44,656 nt of DNA from Planctomycetota bacterium. Its GTDB lineage: Bacteria; Planctomycetota; Phycisphaerae; Sedimentisphaerales; Anaerohalosphaeraceae. The notes below the pieces were generated by a model. It worked only from the letters and a program-made list of their open reading frames with translations. It searched no databases and had not been told where the DNA came from. Positions within the stretch are counted from its first letter, which is position 1. Each line of letters starts with the position of its first letter. The stretch lies in assembly GCA_029552545.1 (NCBI GenBank), contig JAKPDO010000007.1:1-44656 (forward strand). The letters run 5' to 3'. A program made the translations under genes and the position numbers. This document shows, one piece after another, positions 16,341-24,617 of this stretch.

Positions 16341-17699
16341 TCAAATTGGACGGCGGAATTTGCTGATGACAATCCGGTCAAAGCCGGAGCGGAAGGTCAG
16401 CTGCGGATTGAAAAAGAAACGCTCCACCGCGCTGAGTTTGGTTCGCGGCGGCGTATCTTCGGGCAAGGCCTGGAACAGCAGCACCGGAACAATCCGCATC
16501 AGCGTGCTGAACAAAAAGATGCTGTGCAGCTGGCTGTCGGTAAATGTCGGCAGCATCGGTCCGACCCAGCCGCCCAGCGTAGTCCCCAGAAAAATGAAAA
16601 CGGAGGAAAAGAAATTCAGATACGACAGACCGCTCAAGCGGCTTTGGTGAGGGAGTGAATTGATAGAATAATTGAAACTGGTGAGCGTCAGACCGCCCCA
16701 GGTCAAACCGGCCAGGACCTGCACAATCATCAGAATCCAATAATTCTGTGTGACAATCCAGACCAGCGGCAGGCCCATCACAACCGTACATTGCAGACGC
16801 ATCGGACGCACATAGCCGATGCGGTCGCAAATCCGCCCCCACAGCGGCATCGACAGCAGGGTAATCAGCGTCGGCATCTGGCTCAGACATGTATAGCGGA
16901 TATACGACAGCTTCATTTCATTGAGCATATAAATCGTGAAAAACGGGGCACTGAAGTTGGCCGCAAAATGGATGAGTGAATAGGCCAGCGCGAACTGGCC
17001 GAAGGCGCTGTGAAACATCTGCCGGCAGAAATCGGAGAACTGCCCGGGCCGCAGCGACTCGCTGCTGAGCGTGTGCGGTTCGTGGTGCCAGAAAAACAGG
17101 AAGGAACTGACCGTTCGGGAAAGTCCGCCGACAATCCAGATGCCCGCAAAAATCAGCAGGGTCTTGCCCCCGTTGGTGTCCAAAAGATACCCGGCAATCA
17201 CGGAGGCGGTTAACTGCGAAAGCGTCAGGAGCCGGTTGCGGTTCCCGAAATATTTGCCGCGCCGTCGGCGCGGAACAATATGCCCCATCCAGTCCGCCCA
17301 GATGCCCGCTCCGAATCCCATCGCCGCGGCACTGACGGCCATCACAGACATCGCTGACCAAACGGACACCGGACCGCGGAGAAAAATCACCAGGGCCAGC
17401 GGGAAGAAACTTAATCCGTGCAGGCACGTGCCCCAGAACAGAGCCGGTTTATAGTGGCGGGGATTGCGAATCCAAACCGGCACCCGCAGCTGAATCAGAC
17501 CGGTCATCAGAGCCGGCAAACCGGCTCCAATACCGATTTCAAATTTGGTCGCACCGAGGGCATTTAGAAAGGGGACATAAAAGGTCTGTTGAAGGCCGAT
17601 GGCTATCATAGCCAAAAGCCCTTCGAACACAGACAGACGCATCGTTTGCAGACGCTGTCTGCGGTCAATAATCTTTTCTTTCAGTGAAACTCTCGACAT
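16341..17699 (-). CDS. Major facilitator superfamily transporter
   Basis: A 452-aa polytopic membrane protein with about 12 predicted helices. It has an MFS-like start (LSVFEGLLAMIAIGLQQTFYVPFLNALGA) and the loop 2-3/8-9 type basic motifs HIVPRRRRGKYFGNRNR and PLWGRICDRIGYVRPMR. The R-rich loop resembles uncharacterised MFS proteins of planctomycetes and Bacteroidota rather than a named sugar or drug family, so no substrate can be given. The ATG at 17699 follows AAGGAAG. The longer frame to 17768 would place an extra hydrophobic stretch before a charged segment and lacks a good start. It converges with the DUF488-partner gene. Confidence 0.85.
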   Translation of the reverse strand: MSRVSLKEKIIDRRQRLQTMRLSVFEGLLAMIAIGLQQTFYVPFLNALGATKFEIGIGAGLPALMTGLIQLRVPVWIRNPRHYKPALFWGTCLHGLSFFPLALVIFLRGPVSVWSAMSVMAVSAAAMGFGAGIWADWMGHIVPRRRRGKYFGNRNRLLTLSQLTASVIAGYLLDTNGGKTLLIFAGIWIVGGLSRTVSSFLFFWHHEPHTLSSESLRPGQFSDFCRQMFHSAFGQFALAYSLIHFAANFSAPFFTIYMLNEMKLSYIRYTCLSQMPTLITLLSMPLWGRICDRIGYVRPMRLQCTVVMGLPLVWIVTQNYWILMIVQVLAGLTWGGLTLTSFNYSINSLPHQSRLSGLSYLNFFSSVFIFLGTTLGGWVGPMLPTFTDSQLHSIFLFSTLMRIVPVLLFQALPEDTPPRTKLSAVERFFFNPQLTFRSGFDRIVISKFRRPI

Positions 17700-17858
17700 A
17701 TCTTCCTTATTCGGCCAAAAAAGAAAGGGAAATTTATAGACGAAAAGGAACAGGAATACAAGAGACAAATCCTAATAGAAAATATTTGCTTCTTCGACTG
17801 AAAGATGTAAAATCCTATCGAGAATTGGGCATCTTAACCCCTTTTAAGGAGTTCTGCT

Positions 17859-18023
17859 ATGACAGTTTTGAAAATCATTCTTGCGATTATTCTTCCTCCG
17901 GTGGCCGCTTTTCTGCAGGTGGGTCTGGGAATGCACTTTTGGCTGAATATTGTTCTGACTATCCTTGGCGGCCTGCCGGGAATGATTCACGCCCTCTGGC
18001 TGGTTGCAGCAAAAAAACAATAA
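17859..18023 (+). CDS. YqaE/Pmp3 family small membrane protein
   Basis: A 54-aa protein, too short for routine calling. It reads MTVLKIILAIILPPVAAF followed by VGLGMHFWLNIVLTILGGLPGMIHALWLV and a basic KKQ end. That is the UPF0057/Pmp3 pattern: two membrane helices, a PP in the first, and G-x-P-G-x-x-HA in the second. Relatives affect membrane potential and cation tolerance under stress. AAGGAG lies 7 nt before the ATG. It stands alone between the MFS gene (opposite strand) and the PEP-CTERM gene. Confidence 0.9.
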   Translation: MTVLKIILAIILPPVAAFLQVGLGMHFWLNIVLTILGGLPGMIHALWLVAAKKQ

Positions 18024-18076
18024 AAAAGACCCTCATACTATACATTTTCAACACAGGGTATTTAGGCAGTTTTGGC

Positions 18077-18105
18077 TTGATTTTTCTGCCCCTCCGTGGT
18101 AGAAT
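18077..18105 (+). promoter_or_regulatory. sigma70-type promoter of the PEP-CTERM gene
   Basis: TTGATT, a 17-bp spacer and TAGAAT. Transcription would begin near 18112 and produce a leader of about 60 nt that contains the two competing hairpins at 18129-18163. Confidence 0.6.
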
Positions 18106-18128
18106 TCATTTGGATTGATGGGGGCAGG

Positions 18129-18163
18129 AGGAGTTAACGGATTCGCTAACTCCTATTAAGGAG
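18129..18163 (+). promoter_or_regulatory. Competing hairpins over the ribosome-binding site of the PEP-CTERM gene
   Basis: AGGAGTTA (18129-18136) can pair perfectly with TAACTCCT (18147-18154). The CTCCT of that second arm can instead pair with AGGAG (18159-18163), which is the Shine-Dalgarno of the GTG at 18172. The two pairings are mutually exclusive, so the first hairpin would free the ribosome-binding site and the second would hide it. Confidence 0.45.
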
Positions 18164-18171
18164 GGTCAATC

Positions 18172-18993
18172 GTGAAAACCAAGCCGCTTTTTCTTGCCGC
18201 AACTTCTCTTTTCTTCCTCTTTCAGTCCTGTCTTTTCGCTTCTTATGCAATTTGTAACGCCTACTCGGTTTACGGAAACCTGTCAGATTCCGACCTGAAA
18301 ACCAGCCATTCACTTACCAAACCAGCCCAGGCAGAGGTACTGGTCAGTGCCGGTCCTTCGGATCGTGCCTCCAGTTGGGCCCAGGCAACACTCGATGGAA
18401 AAGTTTATGGCTTCACGGAAGGGTTTGGCACCGCCGGCGTGGATATTTATGCCCACAGTTCCGCCGTCAGTTCCGCCGACTGGCTGGTCTGGTCGGATAC
18501 CGTCCCGCTCGGCACACCCGTACGAGTCTGGGTGGATCTGCTTTTCGTAGGATACCTGTCTTCCTATCACAGCCGGGCCGCCAGTTCCGCCTCTGTGCAG
18601 CTTTCGCTAAACGGACAATCCATCTACGCCGGTTCCGCCCGCTATCAAATCCCGACTGTCACGGCGGAGGGTTCATGGGTAGACTCCTGTGGCGCCAGGA
18701 TCGCTTATTACTGCAATGTGTATGCGCCGGGTTCGCTGTTTCTTCAGACGGCCGTCGGGCAGACAATCAACCTAACCCTGACGCTTCAAACATCGGTTGA
18801 ATGCCCCCAAATAACAATCGGCGGAGCCCGAACTGATTTTTCCTCGTCCGGCTCCTATACCTTTCTGGGTGTTTATTCCACCGGAACGCCGTCCAAACCT
18901 CTGAACGTCCAGATGATTCTCATTCCGGAACCGGCCTCGCTGTTCCTGCTGGCCTGCGGAGGATGTCTCCTGGGACGAAATTTCAGAAAGTAA
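18172..18993 (+). CDS. PEP-CTERM sorting domain protein
   Basis: A 273-aa secreted protein starting at GTG with AAGGAGG 6 nt upstream. The signal peptide (FLAATSLFFLFQSCLFASYA) is followed by a beta-rich body with many Ser/Ala/Tyr and no recognisable enzyme motif. Its C-terminal 23 residues are a canonical exosortase signal: PEP in ILIPEPASLFLL, a hydrophobic helix, then the basic end GRNFRK. Exosortase would cleave it and pass it to the envelope or matrix; no exosortase gene is in the window. The body could be a carbohydrate-binding or structural domain. Two pairs of cysteines may form disulfides. Confidence 0.9.
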   Translation: MKTKPLFLAATSLFFLFQSCLFASYAICNAYSVYGNLSDSDLKTSHSLTKPAQAEVLVSAGPSDRASSWAQATLDGKVYGFTEGFGTAGVDIYAHSSAVSSADWLVWSDTVPLGTPVRVWVDLLFVGYLSSYHSRAASSASVQLSLNGQSIYAGSARYQIPTVTAEGSWVDSCGARIAYYCNVYAPGSLFLQTAVGQTINLTLTLQTSVECPQITIGGARTDFSSSGSYTFLGVYSTGTPSKPLNVQMILIPEPASLFLLACGGCLLGRNFRK

Positions 18994-19005
18994 ACGTTTT
19001 TCCGC

Positions 19006-19034
19006 TTGCCCGGCGAAAAGAAACCCGCTACAAT
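19006..19034 (+). promoter_or_regulatory. Promoter of C4 small protein 1 (TTGCCC-N17-TACAAT)
   Basis: TTGCCC at 19006-19011, exactly 17 bp, TACAAT at 19029-19034. The start near 19041 gives a leader of about 40 nt. The architecture is nearly identical to the promoter of C4 small protein 2 at 22599-22627. Confidence 0.6.
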
Positions 19035-19081
19035 ACCCGAGCAAAACGCTGAAATAAGAAAAACCGAAAGGGGTCGGACCT

Positions 19082-19336
19082 ATGGCGGGCTGTCCAAAGA
19101 AGGACGTTTGTACACTGTTGACGGACAAAACTTTTCAGAAGATGCCGGGGCTGCTGCAGCGGTTTCGGCAGAACTTCTGTGATTCGGATTTTGCTCTGTG
19201 TGCACGGTATCAGGTAGCCGTCGAGTGCGGTGATGCCGCGGTTCCGGAACCAATGCTTCCAACACAAATTGACTGGGCACAGCAGCTCGTCCGGGAAAAC
19301 AAGACCGCCAAGACTCCTCCGAAGCAAAATTGCTGA
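19082..19336 (+). CDS. Four-cysteine small protein, paralogue 1 (84 aa)
   Basis: An 84-aa soluble protein with C4-x5-C10-x22-C33-x6-C40, followed by CARYQVA and a conserved VPEPMLPTQ-x2-WA block. The same spacing occurs in 22664-22912 and nearly so in 24618-24875. Four cysteines in two pairs suggest a zinc site or iron-sulfur cluster; this is inference, and no Pfam name is recalled. Similar short proteins with CARY and P-x-Q motifs occur in sediment bacteria (memory, unverified). It has its own promoter and an AAAGGGG Shine-Dalgarno. A fifth and sixth cysteine (C49 and the last residue) are specific to this copy. Confidence 0.75.
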   Translation: MAGCPKKDVCTLLTDKTFQKMPGLLQRFRQNFCDSDFALCARYQVAVECGDAAVPEPMLPTQIDWAQQLVRENKTAKTPPKQNC

Positions 19337-19606
19337 AAACAACCTCTTTTTAAGCAAAATCCGGATTTTCCTCCAAATCTTCCCCTTTCTGCGCCATTTC
19401 TTAATAGAGAGGGCCCTGCTTGACCGCAGGGGAAAAGGGCGATGTTGGTTTTTTGTTCTTACCCAAGCGTTTGGGGGAGCAGATGAGCAAACTTCGGCAG
19501 CTGCACCGGCCCGGCCGGCATCGACCAAAGCGGCTGCTATTATCGATTGGGCGGAGTTTGCAGCCTTTACACAAAGACGCAGACAAACCGATGTTTTGGA
19601 GAAAAA

Positions 19607-22570
19607 ATGAGAACGTATAAAAATATTCTAATGCTCCGCGGCCTTTTTCCACCGGCTATACTCCTTCTGTTCTTTTCCTTCCCTTTGCACGCGGCCACCG
19701 TGATGCTCGGCAGTTTCGAAGGAAGTATGGACGGTTGGACAGCCGACAGCAGTGTCTCAGTCTCTTATTCAACGCAGGGGGTTACCGCCGGAGCTTCTTC
19801 GCTGCGGGTCGCTTTCCCCAGCGGCTGGATCGGCATCCTGAAGAAAAACATGCTCCCGCAGCTGGACCTGCTGAAAACCATGACCTCCATCCAGGTGAAT
19901 GTAACCACACGAAACGACGCCGGTCAGATTCCCGGCTGGCTGGGGTTTTATTTTATTATCAACAGCGGCTCGACCGGCTGGCAGCAATTTAGTCTGGCGT
20001 ATCCCGGAGTCCCATCCAGCCCGAGAACCGATACCCTGACAGTCACAATCCCCCAGAGCATTCGTGATGCATTTCAGAACGGCACCGGAGGCTACGCGGA
20101 CTTTATTCTTATTGCCAATTCCAACAGCGGCGGCATCGCCTGGTTCGACAATATCAAGGCGACGGTTCCAGGGGCGGAGGCCGTAACGATTGATATCAGC
20201 GCCGATGTACCGATTCGCACGATCCCGATGACCCTGTACGGAGCCAACCTGCAGTCCTGGGACGGTGCACAGGCCGGGACGAATACGACCTTCAACAATT
20301 TAATGAAGGCGTCCGGACGAAAATATTTCCGCATTCCGGGCGGCTCCTGGGGCAACGGCCATCTCTGGAGCGACATAGAAGGTCCCAACGGCACCGCCGC
20401 CTGGAAGGTCAGTTATAACGAATACCTGAATCTGATGGCGGCGCTCAGCCAGCCGGGCGAACCCATTCCTCCGACGCTTCAGCCAATCGTGAACTTTCCC
20501 GGCTGGTGGTATGACACCCTTCAGGACGATACCCCCTACGACGAAGAAAATCAGAACTACCAGATTGCCCATCAGAACGCCGTCAATGCGGCGGCTGCGT
20601 GGGTTCAGGACCAGACCTCCCGGCCTGTATGCGCCCAATACTGGGAAATCGGCAACGAAATCGGCGGCCCCTGGGAAGTCGGGTGGTTCGAAGGCATCAG
20701 CGGAACGTATTACGGCGACCGATTTGCGGATTTCTATCTGGCAATGAAGGCCGTCAATCCCTCCATTAAAATCGGCGCCTGCGCCGAACCCAAACACGAA
20801 CTTCAGCCCTGGGGCTGGTATGTGGGCTACTGGACCTACGATACGCTTGTCGCCGCCGCCGCCAAGAACGCGGTTCCCGATTTTCTGATTATTCATGCGT
20901 ATCCCGCTTCGGGTCAGCCCGCATCATACAATCCGACGCTCTTAAGTACAGATATCGACAACATCGGACTCTTTACCTCCAGTCTGAACAGCATTGTTCA
21001 GAACGCTCTCGGGGCACAATATGTGGGTCAGATTCGCTATGGAATGACGGAATGGGATGCCGGCGGACATGACAGCTACGACCGCGTGAGCTGTTATGTC
21101 AACGCCCTGTTTCATGCTCAATATATTTTGGAAATGGCCGAGCATAACTGGGACCTGTCCAATCCCTGGATTCCGGAGTACGGTGCCAATTTCCGGGTCT
21201 ATCCGGTTTGGTATGTCAATCCGATGCTGATCCATCATTTCGGACGGCAGATGGTTCAGGCCTCCAGCTCCAATACCCCCCTGGTTCGGGCATATGCGGC
21301 CAAGGATGACCAGGGGAATCTGACAATCTTTGTCTTTAACAATTCCCCCAACTCGGACATCACGGCAAATATCCAGATTACTGGTTTTTCCGCCGGCCAA
21401 AGCGGTCAGCAATGGCTGCTGGAGCCGGACGGGGCCGTTATCTCCGGCGGCATTAACATCCAGGATAAAGACGACATCCGCATCAACGGCGTCCTCCATC
21501 CGGACCCCCTGGCGGCTCCTTTTTACGCACCGCAGGCATTTCGTTCGGGAAATACCTTCCAGATTACGCTGCCGGCAAGCTGCATGATGCTGATGAAAAT
21601 TCCCCCTCCCAACAGTGACACGACTCCCCCGGCCGCTCCAACCGGTCTGACGGCTGTTTTAAACGGCATCAATATCCGGCTGGACTGGAACGACAACACC
21701 GAACCGGACCTGCGTGGCTACCATATTTACCGCTCAACAACCGCCGGCAGCGGGTACCGCCGACTGAACGCCGCCGTTCTGACCGAGTCCGGCTACCTCG
21801 ATACCGACGTTGTCTCCGGCCAAACCTATTTCTACGTGGTTCGGGCCGTGGATACCCTCTGGAACGAGTCCGATGTTTCCAATCAGGCCTCCGCCACTGT
21901 TCCCAAGACGGCGCTGGGAACCATTCTCTATGAACGATGGGATGGGATTGCCGGTTCCTCGGTCTCCTCGCTGACGTCGAACCCTGCTTATCCGAACAAC
22001 CCGTCCTTTGCAGGTCGGCTTACCGCCCTCGAAGGTCCAAGCAACATTGGAGAGAACTACGGCACCCGCATTCGCGGCTATCTGTATCCGCCCGACACCG
22101 GCACCTATACCTTCTGGATTGCCGGGGATGACAACTGCCAGCTGCGGCTGAGCACAGACGGCAATCCGGCCAATGCCTCTCTGATTGCATCAGTCCCCGG
22201 CTGGACAGACCCCAGACAATGGAACAAGTATTCTTCTCAGCAGTCCAGTCCGCGAACACTGACGGCCGGCCAAAAATACTACATCGAGGTCCTGCACAAG
22301 GAATACACCGGCGGCGATCACGTGGCCGTCGCCTGGAGCGGACCGGACTTCTCGCAGGAAGTCATCGCCGGAAACTACCTGTCGCCGTGGCTAAGCGGCC
22401 TGTACGGCGACTTTAACAGCAGCGGGTCCGTCTCCATCGAAGACCTCATGCTCCTGGCGGAAGTCTGGGTGTCAAACAATTGCGTTCTGACTTCGGCAAT
22501 CGACCAAAACGGCGACTGTACTGTCAATCTGACGGAGTTTGCTGAGCTGGCCCGCCGCTGGGGACTGTAA
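19607..22570 (+). CDS. Secreted multidomain alpha-L-arabinofuranosidase-like glycoside hydrolase with FN3, PA14 and dockerin-like end
   Basis: A 987-aa exported enzyme. The signal peptide (ILLLFFSFPLHA) precedes a beta-sandwich carbohydrate-binding-like region (SFEGSMDGWTADSS, residues 30-190). A clan-A TIM barrel resembling GH51 follows: GANLQSWDG, FRIPGGSWGNG, acid/base candidate E351 in YWEIGNEIGG, nucleophile candidate E482 in YGMTEWDAGG. A beta domain comes next, then fibronectin type III (PPAAPTGLTAVL to QASATV), a PA14-like domain (ILYERWDGIAG, YLYPPDTGTYTFWIAGDD, YYIEVLHKE) and a dockerin type I-like pair (GDFNSSGSVSIEDLMLLAEVW; DQNGDCTVNLTEFAELARRWGL). ATG 19607 follows GGAGA. Substrate is probably arabinoxylan or arabinan, complementing the GH127 enzyme. 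Confidence 0.88.
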   Translation: MRTYKNILMLRGLFPPAILLLFFSFPLHAATVMLGSFEGSMDGWTADSSVSVSYSTQGVTAGASSLRVAFPSGWIGILKKNMLPQLDLLKTMTSIQVNVTTRNDAGQIPGWLGFYFIINSGSTGWQQFSLAYPGVPSSPRTDTLTVTIPQSIRDAFQNGTGGYADFILIANSNSGGIAWFDNIKATVPGAEAVTIDISADVPIRTIPMTLYGANLQSWDGAQAGTNTTFNNLMKASGRKYFRIPGGSWGNGHLWSDIEGPNGTAAWKVSYNEYLNLMAALSQPGEPIPPTLQPIVNFPGWWYDTLQDDTPYDEENQNYQIAHQNAVNAAAAWVQDQTSRPVCAQYWEIGNEIGGPWEVGWFEGISGTYYGDRFADFYLAMKAVNPSIKIGACAEPKHELQPWGWYVGYWTYDTLVAAAAKNAVPDFLIIHAYPASGQPASYNPTLLSTDIDNIGLFTSSLNSIVQNALGAQYVGQIRYGMTEWDAGGHDSYDRVSCYVNALFHAQYILEMAEHNWDLSNPWIPEYGANFRVYPVWYVNPMLIHHFGRQMVQASSSNTPLVRAYAAKDDQGNLTIFVFNNSPNSDITANIQITGFSAGQSGQQWLLEPDGAVISGGINIQDKDDIRINGVLHPDPLAAPFYAPQAFRSGNTFQITLPASCMMLMKIPPPNSDTTPPAAPTGLTAVLNGINIRLDWNDNTEPDLRGYHIYRSTTAGSGYRRLNAAVLTESGYLDTDVVSGQTYFYVVRAVDTLWNESDVSNQASATVPKTALGTILYERWDGIAGSSVSSLTSNPAYPNNPSFAGRLTALEGPSNIGENYGTRIRGYLYPPDTGTYTFWIAGDDNCQLRLSTDGNPANASLIASVPGWTDPRQWNKYSSQQSSPRTLTAGQKYYIEVLHKEYTGGDHVAVAWSGPDFSQEVIAGNYLSPWLSGLYGDFNSSGSVSIEDLMLLAEVWVSNNCVLTSAIDQNGDCTVNLTEFAELARRWGL

Positions 22571-22598
22571 AAAAAGACCGAAAAAGCAAAATCTCTGT

Positions 22599-22627
22599 TT
22601 GCCTGTTCCTCCGTTGTCCGATACAAT
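22599..22627 (+). promoter_or_regulatory. Promoter of C4 small protein 2 (TTGCCT-N17-TACAAT)
   Basis: TTGCCT at 22599-22604, 17 bp, TACAAT at 22622-22627. It lies just after the glycoside hydrolase stop codon, so the small gene has its own promoter rather than being read through. Confidence 0.6.
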
Positions 22628-22663
22628 TTGCACGAATGTGAACTTTTGCCGAGGAAACGGGCT

Positions 22664-22912
22664 ATGGAAACCTGCAAATACCTTCAGGGCTGTGCATTTT
22701 TCAACGACCCCTCCGTCCAGCGGTTTCAGACGCTTTTTGACCAGCTGAAGGCCGACTACTGCCACGGGAACTTTGCCGACTGCGCTCGCTATCAGGTCGC
22801 CAGCCGCATCGGGCGGGAACATGTGCCGACGTCGATGCTGCCGACCCAGCTGCAGTGGGCGGAGATGATTCTGCGGCGGCACTCGGAGGAATCCGGCGGT
22901 TCGGGGGCGTAA
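22664..22912 (+). CDS. Four-cysteine small protein, paralogue 2 (82 aa)
   Basis: An 82-aa protein with exactly the spacing of paralogue 1: C4-x5-C10-x22-C33-x6-C40. The sequence runs CKYLQGCAFFND, then ADYCHGNFADCARYQVA, then VPTSMLPTQLQWAEMIL. Outside the cysteines and the CARYQVA and P-x-x-MLPTQ-x2-WA blocks it differs widely from paralogue 1, so the duplication is old and the conserved parts are under selection. RBS GAGGA lies 8 nt before the ATG. It converges on the zinc-ribbon gene with 12 bp between the ends. A metal-binding role is inferred from the cysteines only. Confidence 0.75.
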   Translation: METCKYLQGCAFFNDPSVQRFQTLFDQLKADYCHGNFADCARYQVASRIGREHVPTSMLPTQLQWAEMILRRHSEESGGSGA

Positions 22913-22924
22913 ATCCGCTGAGGG

Positions 22925-23578
22925 CTACAATTTGGCCGCCTCGACGGCAATCAAGGCCGCAAGATATACCTGACTCTTCAAGTCAATCAAAGTGCCGAAA
23001 CAAAATTCCTCCTGCCCATTCCGAATGCAGATACCCTGAATCGGAACGTCGTCTCGACGGAAATTCGAATCTTTCAACATAATGAACGAGTCCCGGCTGT
23101 ACGAAAAAGTTCGCGTGCGGCCCAGCGGCCCGATGCCGACAAAAACCGTTCCCTGACCGTTTTCCAATGTGATGACCACTTTGCCGAATAAGCCGAACAG
23201 AATCATCGCAATCAGCATAATCGTGCCCAGCAGAAACGGAATCCCAAAGAGCATCCGTCCCCAATCGATCGGGTCCTGCATCAGCGGCTGAATATACAGA
23301 CCCCACATCGACAGACCCGACCAGAAGAACACAAAAGGAATCAGAACCCAGACAACCGGCCAGATGCGTCGATAAACAATCACCTTTTGGCCGAAATCCT
23401 CTTCAATCCGAATATGCCTGGGACATTCCATTTCCGAAAAATCCGACACCGGACAAGCGCGTTCGAGAAGCAAAAAAGAAAACGAAGAGCCGCACACTCT
23501 GCACAGAGCAATATCCTTCGAGACATTGATATCCTCTGTCGCAATGCGGGAGCGGCAATTCGGGCAGATTCGTTCCAT
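22925..23578 (-). CDS. Zinc-ribbon, two-TM, PH-like domain membrane protein
   Basis: A 217-aa protein. Residues 1-40 carry a zinc ribbon, CPNC and CRVC about 20 residues apart. A linker leads to two membrane helices (VVWVLIPFVFFWSGLSMWGL; GIPFLLGTIMLIAMILFGLFG) and a C-terminal beta-rich PH-like domain (KVVITLENGQGTVFVGIGPLGRTRTFSY, QGICIRNGQEEFCFGTLID). The ATG at 23578 puts the zinc ribbon at the very start and has AAGGG upstream; in-frame upstream starts are weaker. The same TM plus PH-like plan, without zinc ribbon, occurs at 6279-6812. Function unknown. Confidence 0.75.
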   Translation of the reverse strand: MERICPNCRSRIATEDINVSKDIALCRVCGSSFSFLLLERACPVSDFSEMECPRHIRIEEDFGQKVIVYRRIWPVVWVLIPFVFFWSGLSMWGLYIQPLMQDPIDWGRMLFGIPFLLGTIMLIAMILFGLFGKVVITLENGQGTVFVGIGPLGRTRTFSYSRDSFIMLKDSNFRRDDVPIQGICIRNGQEEFCFGTLIDLKSQVYLAALIAVEAAKL

Positions 23579-23656
23579 CGGGTTTCCCTTCTGATTATTG
23601 CCTTCCATGATACCGGCCTTCCGATTCCCCTGCAAGAAAAGAACCGGCTTGGGGCC

Positions 23657-24406
23657 TTACTTTGTCAGCGGAAGCTGCGGATGAAACCAGACAAAATAGG
23701 CCGGGCGGGCATTCAGACGCGACAGAACAAATCGGAGGCGTGCAAGGCCCTCCGGCATCTGCCGGCGCCGGCCGTACGGGCCGAGAAACCGTTCCACTGC
23801 TTTTTCCAGCGGCTCTCGGGCGAAAGAAGGCAAAGCGCGGATTTGCGCAGCCGCCTCGGCGGCGTCCGTCCAGAGGTCCTCCGGAATGCCCGCCTGAACC
23901 AGCTGGTCGGCCAGAAGCCGGGCCTGGGGGCGCGGCGGGATGTCTATCTTTCGCATCCCCGCCCGTTCAAAAAAGCGGCCCATCGAGCCCATCACGGACA
24001 CGGTCTCTATAACCGGAACATTTAAAAGAGGCATTGTTTCCCGCACCAGCCGGGCCGCCAGCCCCAACCCGCGAAAACGCGGGTCTATAATAACTCGGCT
24101 GATTCGCCGCACACACTGGTTGAGTCGCTCCAAACGCAGCCGTTTATCCGGAATCGAGAAAAAGTCCCCCGCCGCCTGCCGACGGGACGCACAGTTCAGC
24201 AGCGGCATCGCATAGGTAATAATCCCTATGGGATAAGTAATGAAAGCAGAACCCATTAGGGTTTTATGACAGAGTTTCCACGCCGCCGCATACGGCTGTC
24301 GGCCCAAAGACCGATAATGCATTGCGGACATCTTTCGTACATCATCCGCGGAAGCAGCCGTAATCGAAAAATCTTCCAAAATTCGATTTTTTTCATAATA
24401 ATCCAT
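23657..24406 (-). CDS. GNAT-type acetyltransferase domain protein (COG2401 C-terminal type)
   Basis: A 249-aa protein whose core RVIIDPRFRGLGLAARLVRETMPLLNVPVIETVSVMG, FFERAGMRKIDIP is a GNAT acetyl-CoA-binding motif (R-x-x-G-x-G/A) plus the downstream strand/helix. It matches, as I recall it, the acetyltransferase half of COG2401 proteins, where an ABC ATPase and a GNAT domain are fused. Here the ATPase is a separate gene at 24958-25611 on the same strand, with the C4 small gene 3 inserted between on the other strand. The N-terminal 80 residues (MHYRSLGRQPYAAAWKLCHK) are also typical of that fusion. GGAGG lies 10 nt before the ATG. The acceptor substrate is unknown. Confidence 0.75.
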   Translation of the reverse strand: MDYYEKNRILEDFSITAASADDVRKMSAMHYRSLGRQPYAAAWKLCHKTLMGSAFITYPIGIITYAMPLLNCASRRQAAGDFFSIPDKRLRLERLNQCVRRISRVIIDPRFRGLGLAARLVRETMPLLNVPVIETVSVMGSMGRFFERAGMRKIDIPPRPQARLLADQLVQAGIPEDLWTDAAEAAAQIRALPSFAREPLEKAVERFLGPYGRRRQMPEGLARLRFVLSRLNARPAYFVWFHPQLPLTK

Positions 24407-24498
24407 CTTTTATAGCCCTCCAAAAATATTTGCAGGAATTTTCAGAAAAAATAATCTCATTCTTTCAATCAGACGATAAGAAGATGTACTGACGGCAA

Positions 24499-24518
24499 CA
24501 TAGGTACTATTACCTATG
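24499..24518. promoter_or_regulatory. Perfect 8-bp palindrome between divergent GNAT and C4 small gene 3
   Basis: CATAGGTA (24499-24506), loop CTAT, TACCTATG (24511-24518). It lies 92 bp upstream of the GNAT start and 100 bp upstream of small gene 3, so it is placed to act as an operator for one or both. A TACTAT -10-like word overlaps it. No -35 is convincing. Confidence 0.4.
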
Positions 24519-24617
24519 GCAAAAACAGAATAATTCGGTGAGACCACGTGCCAATAAATGTCGACATCCGCAAAAGAACGGATGAAGGCATCGGGAAAAA
24601 AGAAGGAAGCGACTCAT

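Noticed and set aside
18070..18090. sigma54-like TTGGC...TGC before the PEP-CTERM gene
   Set aside because: GG-GC distance is 12 rather than 10 bp; the TTGATT-N17-TAGAAT sigma70 reading fits better.
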